Source: Aldehydirespirator sp965221185 (lineage in GTDB: Bacteria; Actinomycetota; Acidimicrobiia; Acidimicrobiales; Aldehydirespiratoraceae). Taken from it: a stretch of 64,000 nucleotides of DNA. The position numbers and the translations under genes were made by a program. The notes beneath the pieces are model-generated. The model did not search any database. It had not been told where the DNA came from and worked only from the letters and a program-made list of their open reading frames with translations. Shown piece after piece: positions 58,766-64,000 of this stretch. The stretch spans positions 3,410,001-3,474,000 of the forward strand of contig OZ244866.1 of NCBI GenBank assembly GCA_965221185.1, given 5' to 3'. The first letter of the stretch is position 1, and each line of letters begins with the position of its first letter.

Positions 58766-58869
58766 GGGGCAACTCCGTTTCAGGCTAGTGCCGAGGATAA
58801 CGACTAGCGTAAGGACGGCGTATCAGTGGTCTCTCGATGATGGTACATCGATGACACCGTTCGCATTCG

Positions 58870-59949
58870 CTACACATGTTCGGCTCGATGATCAAGACGT
58901 AGGCGAATTCTTCTTGAAAGGTTGTTAGTCCATTCATCGATTTCGCGGTTGGCTAACAGTCCGGCGGGTCTGAATTTCATTATGACCATGATGAGAACTC
59001 CCAAGAACAGGACTGGCAGACCGAAGAACTGGGGGAGATCAATGCCTAAGAGCACAGGCCCCTCCTCAATCTCGCGCATCAACTCCCATGCGAAGGTGAC
59101 GAGGATCGCACCGACGATGGGGCCTGAAGTGGTGGTAGAGCCGCCGAGAAGCAGCATCGCCATGATCAGGAACGTCGTGCGAAGGTAGAAGGCATCCGGA
59201 TCGATCACGCCCAGAAAATGGCCCAGCAATGCGCCGCCGAAGCCAATGGTCGCCCCGCTGAGGACCCATGCGATGAGCCGCAGTCGTTGGACTGCGATCC
59301 CCATTGCCACCGCCGCAACCGGATCTTCCCGGCTGGCGCGCAGTTGGAGTCCCGCCTCCGAGTCGCGGAAGAGACGAGCGACCAGTACGACGAGACAAGC
59401 GGCCGCGATGGCTATCGGGAGAGTGGTGTTGGTGGGGATCCCGTAGAACGCTCGGGCTCCCCCGGTCATCTCCACCCAGTTGATCAGAATGACGTGCACG
59501 ATCACTAACATTGCCAGCGTCGCGATCTCGGTAGCTATGCCTACCTGCCGGGTCAATGCGAGCCCGAAGCCTGTCGCGACTACGGCAGTGAAGGCTACTG
59601 CCGCAAGTAATCCCAAGCCGAATCCGATCTGAACAGTCGAGAGTCCAAGTGGCGCGTCAGGAATCGTGATGGACTTGATGGTGATCGGCACGGTGAGAAT
59701 CGCCGAACTGTAAGCGCCGATGGCTGCGAATGAAATAAAGCCGAAGTTCGTGACTCCGCTATTGCCCATGAAGATCTGCAGTCCCTGCACCAATACCACA
59801 TTGACGAAGAATGTTATGGCGATCCGTCTGTCTGACGGACTGCCGAACAGTGCCACGAGAAGGCCGATCAGGATGAGTATGCACCATATAATTACTGTCC
59901 CGCGCATGACTCCCACGAAGAGATGGGTCAACCTGTTGCTGCGCCTCAC
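58870..59949 (-). CDS. LIV-type ABC permease (LivM-like), second system
   Basis: A 359-residue permease with about nine hydrophobic helices. LivM landmarks: QIFMGNSGVTNFGFISFAAIGAYSSAI (~57-83), SEAGLQLRASREDPVAAVAMGI in the coupling loop, and LLLGGSTTTSGPIVGAILV. GTG 59949 overlaps the LivH-like stop by 4 bp. Unlike the first system, it has no large extracytoplasmic inserts. The downstream gap of ~100 bp to the hydrolase gene may contain a promoter. Confidence 0.92.
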   Translation of the reverse strand: MRRSNRLTHLFVGVMRGTVIIWCILILIGLLVALFGSPSDRRIAITFFVNVVLVQGLQIFMGNSGVTNFGFISFAAIGAYSSAILTVPITIKSITIPDAPLGLSTVQIGFGLGLLAAVAFTAVVATGFGLALTRQVGIATEIATLAMLVIVHVILINWVEMTGGARAFYGIPTNTTLPIAIAAACLVVLVARLFRDSEAGLQLRASREDPVAAVAMGIAVQRLRLIAWVLSGATIGFGGALLGHFLGVIDPDAFYLRTTFLIMAMLLLGGSTTTSGPIVGAILVTFAWELMREIEEGPVLLGIDLPQFFGLPVLFLGVLIMVIMKFRPAGLLANREIDEWTNNLSRRIRLRLDHRAEHV

Positions 59950-60833
59950 GCGAAGCCTCGCTGCTGTCGGCCAAAGATGCCTTGAGGTCGGGCGACAAGG
60001 ATCAGACCGACTAGGACGAATACGAACGCATCTCTGAATCCGGCCAATGCGTCTGGAAGGACGATCTCAAAGAGGACTTCCAATATTCCGAGCGCGAAGC
60101 CGCCGACTACCGCTCCGGGCAGGCGGCCGAATCCTCCGAGCACCGACGCCACGAATGCCTTGAGCACGAAGATCAGACCCATGTAGGGGTCGATTGCTCC
60201 GCGTCGAGCGATGATGAGTACGGCGGCAAGACCGGCCAGCGCGCCTGAGATCGCGAACGTTCCCCGGATGACCTTGTCGGCACTGACTCCCATGAGCCTC
60301 ACGACCTGGAAGTTCTCAGAAGCGGCTCTCATGGCGATGCCTAGGCGAGTGCGTTTGAGAATTATGACAAGGACAGCCAGCGCGACAATCGTGATTCCTG
60401 TTGTTACGACTTGGAGATTCTGTACTGTGATTGATCCGATTTTGAATTGCGAGTTCAGCCAAGCGATTGTCCTTACAGCATTGGGCCGAGGCTCTGTGAG
60501 TGCGAGCAGAACATTCTGGATCACAATCGACAGTCCGAATGAAGTTAGTAGCAGCGTCGTGCCGCGAGCATTCCTCACTGGCCGAAAGGCCAACCGCTCC
60601 ATGCCGACTGCGGCAGCTATCGAAGCGAGAATTCCCGCTCCCATCATGGCTCCAGGGGGCCATCCAAGACCCTGAAGTCCGTACATGGTGAAGCCTGCAA
60701 TTGTTATCAACTCGCCGTGGGCAAAGTTGACTAGGCCCATGACGCTGAAGACCATGGCCAAGCCCAAGGCCAGCAGGGCGTACAGCGCGCCGAGGCTGAG
60801 AGCGGTAAGGATGTTCTGGGTGAGCTCAATCAC
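59946..60833 (-). CDS. LIV-type ABC permease (LivH-like), second system
   Basis: A 295-residue permease. The LivH signature is YALLALGLAMVFSVMGLVNFAHGELITIAGF (~18-48), and the coupling loop contains TRLGIAMRAASENFQVVRLMGVSAD. Length equals E. coli LivH. The GTG start at 60833 overlaps the LivF-like stop. Bases 60361-60480 are only 45% G+C (54 of 120), well below the housekeeping genes. Confidence 0.93.
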   Translation of the reverse strand: MIELTQNILTALSLGALYALLALGLAMVFSVMGLVNFAHGELITIAGFTMYGLQGLGWPPGAMMGAGILASIAAAVGMERLAFRPVRNARGTTLLLTSFGLSIVIQNVLLALTEPRPNAVRTIAWLNSQFKIGSITVQNLQVVTTGITIVALAVLVIILKRTRLGIAMRAASENFQVVRLMGVSADKVIRGTFAISGALAGLAAVLIIARRGAIDPYMGLIFVLKAFVASVLGGFGRLPGAVVGGFALGILEVLFEIVLPDALAGFRDAFVFVLVGLILVARPQGIFGRQQRGFA

Positions 60834-61569
60834 CTTGAGACTCCGGTGAGCGACCCGCGGGCTGTATGGCGAGGTAGGCCTTCATAAGATCATCGGAGGA
60901 CCGTAGTGCAGATGCTGAGCCGTCGAACACTTTGCGTCCGGCACTGAGCACCACTGCATGGTGAGCTATTTCAAGAGAGCGTATAGCGTTCTGTTCTACT
61001 AGAATCACAGTAATGCCGTGCTCGCACAGTTGTACTATGAGGGCGAAGATCAAGTCCACGACTTGAGGTGCCAGTCCAAGGGACGGCTCGTCCAGAAGCA
61101 GCACTTTGGGGTTGCTGAGCAGTGAGCGAGCGATGGCTAGTTGCTGCTGCTCGCCACCAGAGAGAGTTCCGGCATCTTGGTTGAGGCGTTCCGACAGAAT
61201 TGGAAATGTTCTAAGGACCTCCTTTCGCGTCCATCGGCCCCCGTCTCTGCCCGAGAGGCCAGCCTCACCCAGGATTAGGTTCTCCCCGACGGTCAGGCTG
61301 GCGAAGATCTGCCGACCCTCGGGCGTGAGCGTCATGCCGGCCCGAACAGTGTCTTCTGTTCGGGCGCCGACAATGGAGCGAGATTGAAGGTGCACCGCTC
61401 CGGAGGCGATGGGAATGATTCCCATGATGGCCATCAGGGTAGTGGTCTTGCCCGCCCCGTTGGGGCCGAGAAGGGAAAGGATCTTGCCCTCCTCGGCCCC
61501 GAACGAGAGGTTCCTGACGGCGACGACGCTGCCGTACGCGACTGTCAGGTCATCGACCGTCAGAATCAT
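60826..61569 (-). CDS. LIV-type ABC ATPase (LivF-like), second system
   Basis: A 247-residue ATPase. Walker A GPNGAGKTT (~33-41), signature LSGGEQQQLAIARSLLSNP, Walker B VLLLDEPSLGLAP, and VILVEQNAIRSL. No basic tail, unlike the LivF at 40674. Its ATG at 61569 shares a base with the binding-protein stop (TAATG), so translation is coupled. Confidence 0.95.
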   Translation of the reverse strand: MILTVDDLTVAYGSVVAVRNLSFGAEEGKILSLLGPNGAGKTTTLMAIMGIIPIASGAVHLQSRSIVGARTEDTVRAGMTLTPEGRQIFASLTVGENLILGEAGLSGRDGGRWTRKEVLRTFPILSERLNQDAGTLSGGEQQQLAIARSLLSNPKVLLLDEPSLGLAPQVVDLIFALIVQLCEHGITVILVEQNAIRSLEIAHHAVVLSAGRKVFDGSASALRSSDDLMKAYLAIQPAGRSPESQGD

Positions 61570-62753
61570 TAGGACCGTGGTTCGGGAATGAAGGCAGGTC
61601 GACGCCACTCGACGAGAGTGAATGCACCGTCCTGAACTGTGACCACTGCGATATTGCGCAATGGCGTTCCCCCGACGTCCTTGTACGTAATCGAGTCCGT
61701 AACCACGCCCTGGACTTCGTCCAGACCGCGGAGAGCCTCCATGACGTCGGCCGGTTCGGCGCTGCCAGCCGACTCGAGGGCGGCGACGACGACTGCTACC
61801 GCATCGCCTCCCATGCCGGTGAAGACGTTGCGCACATCGTGGCCCCTGGCTTCACAGTCGTCGAAGAACTCGAGAAGAGCGCTGCCTGCCTCGGGAAAGC
61901 CCAGCGTGGAGAACGTGGTCCCCTCGATGTCAGCTTGGCCGACTTCGAGGAATGCTGGATCATCGAAGCCGTCGGTGCCGTAGACGACTGCGTCCGATCC
62001 GGCCGCCCGCAGCTGCCGTATGAAGGCCGCGTTGTCGGGGACAGGACCGGCGAAGAACACGACATCGGGTGCGGGAGACGACCCGACTATCTCATTGACC
62101 TGCGAACCGAACTCGTTGACGCCGTAGCTCCAGTTGCTCTCGCCGACGACCGCACCGCCCAATCTCGTGAACGCGTCCGCGAAGGCATTGGGAGTGACTA
62201 TGCCGTAGCTGCCGATGTCGCGGGTGAGCATCAACCATGCGCTGCGCAGGCCGGATTCGTACGCGACCTCGGCCGCGACCGCTCCAGACTGATTGTCGCC
62301 GTATGCCGTCATGAAGGCGTTGTCAGCGGCCTGGGTCAGAGCCGGCTGCGTTGCCGTGACTGCAAGGACAGCGACAGTGCTCCCGGCCGCAACTTGTGCG
62401 ATGGGCAGGGCCGTGTCGTCAGTGGGAGGACCGAGGATGAGAGCTACGCCCTCATCAAGGAGCTCCTGTCCGACGGTACCGGCTTGGACCGGGTCTGAAG
62501 CCATGTCCTTGACGACTAGTTCGAGCTGCCTTCCCAGCACTCCGCCAGCGTCGTTCACTCGATCGATGGCGCATTGCACACCCGAGGGGCTGTCATAGGC
62601 AGCCAACTCGCCGGTGACGGCGGCTGCATAGCCGATCTTGATCGGTCCGGCCTCGGCGTCATCGCCACTGCATGCAGCCGCGGCAGACACCATCGCTATG
62701 AGCAAGACGCACAAACCTAACCTAGTTAAGCGCCTTGTAGTTCTTGGTAACAT
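61569..62753 (-). CDS. LIV-type substrate-binding lipoprotein, second system
   Basis: A 394-residue periplasmic-binding protein. ATG 62753 follows AAGGAAG. The lipobox is SAAAAC (Cys28), directly followed by a short acidic linker and the binding domain IKIGYAAAVTGELAAYDSPSG. There is no helical stalk, in contrast to the binding protein at 38710. Internal segments GPPTDDTALPIAQVA and FAGPVPDNAAFIRQLRAAG are typical of the family. The ligand cannot be told from sequence; the pathway genes downstream suggest a nitrogen-containing or ester-linked compound. Confidence 0.92.
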   Translation of the reverse strand: MLPRTTRRLTRLGLCVLLIAMVSAAAACSGDDAEAGPIKIGYAAAVTGELAAYDSPSGVQCAIDRVNDAGGVLGRQLELVVKDMASDPVQAGTVGQELLDEGVALILGPPTDDTALPIAQVAAGSTVAVLAVTATQPALTQAADNAFMTAYGDNQSGAVAAEVAYESGLRSAWLMLTRDIGSYGIVTPNAFADAFTRLGGAVVGESNWSYGVNEFGSQVNEIVGSSPAPDVVFFAGPVPDNAAFIRQLRAAGSDAVVYGTDGFDDPAFLEVGQADIEGTTFSTLGFPEAGSALLEFFDDCEARGHDVRNVFTGMGGDAVAVVVAALESAGSAEPADVMEALRGLDEVQGVVTDSITYKDVGGTPLRNIAVVTVQDGAFTLVEWRRPAFIPEPRS

Positions 62754-62796
62754 TCTTGTCTTCCTTTCATATGTGTGTAGGCCCGATTTCGGTGCC

Positions 62797-63582
62797 TCAC
62801 AGACTATAACTTGCAGTTCCCTTTCCGATATATACCTCCACCACTCTTTGATCTCTTTGAACTTCAGCGGGTTTTCCGTGTGCGATGATCTCCCCCTCAT
62901 CCAACACATAGAGACGGTCACAGATATTCATGATGAACTGAAGGTCATGATCGATGACAAGGGTCCCACAGCCCGACTCCTCGTTGATCCGTTTGACCAT
63001 ATTGTTGAGTTCTTCAGATTCTGCTTCATTTGCACCGGCGGCCGGCTCATCCAAGAGCAAGAAGTCTGGAAGTAGCGCAAGAGCCCGAGCGATTTCAAGC
63101 CGTCGCTGGTGTCCATAGGAGAGAGTGTTAGCTTCACGATCAGATACATCTTGTAGTCCAACGTCGGTCAGGAGGTCGTTTGCATCAAGGGGCGGCATGA
63201 ACCCCCGATGGCGGCGAGCTATCGATAGCGCTACCTCCACATTCTGATAGACAGTCAGTGCTCCGAAGAGGCGAATGTGCTGAAAGGTACGGGCGACGCC
63301 GAGGCGGGCCACATGCGCGGGTCCTAGGGGGGATAGGTCCTGACCGTTCAGTGTGACTGTCCCGGTGTCAGCATCGGTGACGCGGGTAATCACGTCTACC
63401 AATGTGGTCTTGCCAGCACCGTTCGGTCCGATGAGACCGACGATCTCACCACTGCGTGCCACCAATGAGACATTATTGAGCGCCACGACACCGCCGAAAT
63501 GTTTCGAGACACAGTCTACGGACAATTCGTTAGCAGAACGTTTCGACAAGGTGATTCTCCTCTGCGAGACGTACTGCTTCAC
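62797..63582 (-). CDS. LIV-type ABC ATPase (LivG-like), second system
   Basis: A 261-residue ATPase. Walker A GPNGAGKTT (~52-60), LivG-type LGVARTFQHIRLFGALTVYQNVEV, signature LSYGHQRRLEIARALALLP, Walker B FLLLDEPAAGANEAE, and LVIDHDLQFIMNICDRLYVLDEG. The annotated start at 63582 overlaps the deacetylase gene by 53 bp; a TTG at 63549 would reduce the overlap. It precedes the binding-protein gene, an order different from the first LIV cluster. Confidence 0.93.
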   Translation of the reverse strand: MKQYVSQRRITLSKRSANELSVDCVSKHFGGVVALNNVSLVARSGEIVGLIGPNGAGKTTLVDVITRVTDADTGTVTLNGQDLSPLGPAHVARLGVARTFQHIRLFGALTVYQNVEVALSIARRHRGFMPPLDANDLLTDVGLQDVSDREANTLSYGHQRRLEIARALALLPDFLLLDEPAAGANEAESEELNNMVKRINEESGCGTLVIDHDLQFIMNICDRLYVLDEGEIIAHGKPAEVQRDQRVVEVYIGKGTASYSL

Positions 63583-64000
63583 TCATGGTTCTGAAGTGAA
63601 GACCCGGACGATCGGCCATCTTCTGCAAAACTCGTTCAACCATCCGCAACACGTGAACTCTGCCCGTCACCTGTGGGTGCATGGTGATGTTGACCACCCC
63701 GTTGGGCTCATGCTCCAGGGCGTAGTCGATGTGGTCTAACCAGTCTCCGCTGATGACCTCGGTGGATCCGTATCCGGGCCGTAACGGCTCCCACACGAAG
63801 GTAAAGGGCGGGAAATCATCCAGACTCCAGCTGACCGGTACCTCCACGATGGAGGTGGGCGTACCGAACCTGAAGCTCCCGTTGCCCTCGACGCGGTCCC
63901 CGTCGCGCAGCCAGTACATCCGCAGGTCATGGGCCATCAGGCTGCTGTCGTACTGGAAGCCGTAGTCGGTCAGCAACTGCGGCGAATGGGGGTTCAGATT
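63530..64000 (-). CDS. Polysaccharide-deacetylase-fold (NodB/PuuE-like) enzyme, N-terminus outside window
   Basis: The C-terminal ~156 residues are in the window; the frame is open to position 64000. YGFQYDSSLMAHDLRMYWL, EVPVSWSLDDFPPF and ITMHPQVTGRVHVLRMVERVLQKM are typical of the PgdA/PuuE branch of NodB-fold enzymes. That branch includes peptidoglycan deacetylases, the metal-independent allantoinase PuuE and cyclic imidases. The catalytic Asp motif lies upstream and cannot be checked. Being first in a catabolic run with a transporter favours a small-molecule amidohydrolase role, but this is inference. Confidence 0.8.
   Translation of the reverse strand, partial: NLNPHSPQLLTDYGFQYDSSLMAHDLRMYWLRDGDRVEGNGSFRFGTPTSIVEVPVSWSLDDFPPFTFVWEPLRPGYGSTEVISGDWLDHIDYALEHEPNGVVNITMHPQVTGRVHVLRMVERVLQKMADRPGLHFRTMSEAVRLAEENHLVETFC

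Overview
The window is the replication-origin region of a high-GC actinobacterium, followed by transport and catabolic genes. The order gyrA-gyrB-dciA-recF-dnaN-dnaA | rpmH-rnpA-yidD-yidC-jag-rsmG-parA-parB, then a cwlM-like gene, trxA, trxB, anti-sigma, ECF sigma, a DUF6049 gene, and pcnA, matches the mycobacterial origin neighbourhood. The gene content (DUF5318, DUF6049, an actinobacterial biotin-synthase helper, TRAP and LIV transporters) suggests a deep-branching actinobacterium, possibly Acidimicrobiia. That taxonomic placement is inference.

Layout: 1-10577 is the leftward replication block, interrupted by a complete 1618-bp IS1380-type insertion sequence (4436-6053). 10578-10987 is the probable oriC. 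10988-16325 is the rightward ribosome/membrane-insertion/segregation block, with a parS site just before parA. 16362-24951 is a leftward envelope and redox block: cwlM-like, trxA, trxB, a membrane protein, an anti-sigma/sigma pair, degV, DUF6049 and GNAT. 25137-32919 runs rightward: a histone-deacetylase-like gene, pcnA, DUF5318, panB, then rpsF-ssb-rpsR-rplI-dnaB. 32939-42295 holds an acyl-CoA dehydrogenase, an acyl-CoA synthetase and a complete LIV-type ABC transporter whose binding protein stands on a long Ala/Glu helix. 42448-44111 has bioB, a tiny Cys-rich bsaP-like gene and a convergent MIP18/PaaD-like gene. 44203-48090 is a TRAP transporter. 48159-51879 has a thioesterase, a phosphotransferase, an asparaginase and a luciferase-like oxidoreductase. 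From 64000 back to 51835 a single leftward run encodes a deacetylase-fold enzyme, a second LIV transporter, an alpha/beta hydrolase, a trimethylamine-dehydrogenase-like iron-sulfur flavoenzyme and a three-subunit molybdenum hydroxylase. This looks like an acquired catabolic island; its distal transporter part is visibly poorer in GC.

The most unusual signal is a family of nine related intergenic repeats of about 140 bp (five full length or nearly so on both sides, others degraded), in both orientations, with imperfect terminal inverted repeats and TTA-like flanks. Eight of the nine sit at or just past the 3' end of a gene, in several cases supplying or overlapping the stop codon. The IS element is nested at the boundary of one copy. 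Other oddities are a CwlM homologue without the usual amidase zinc ligands, loss of murJ from its usual position, a 21-bp perfect inverted repeat that forms the end of trxB, and an IS with opposite strand composition in its two halves.
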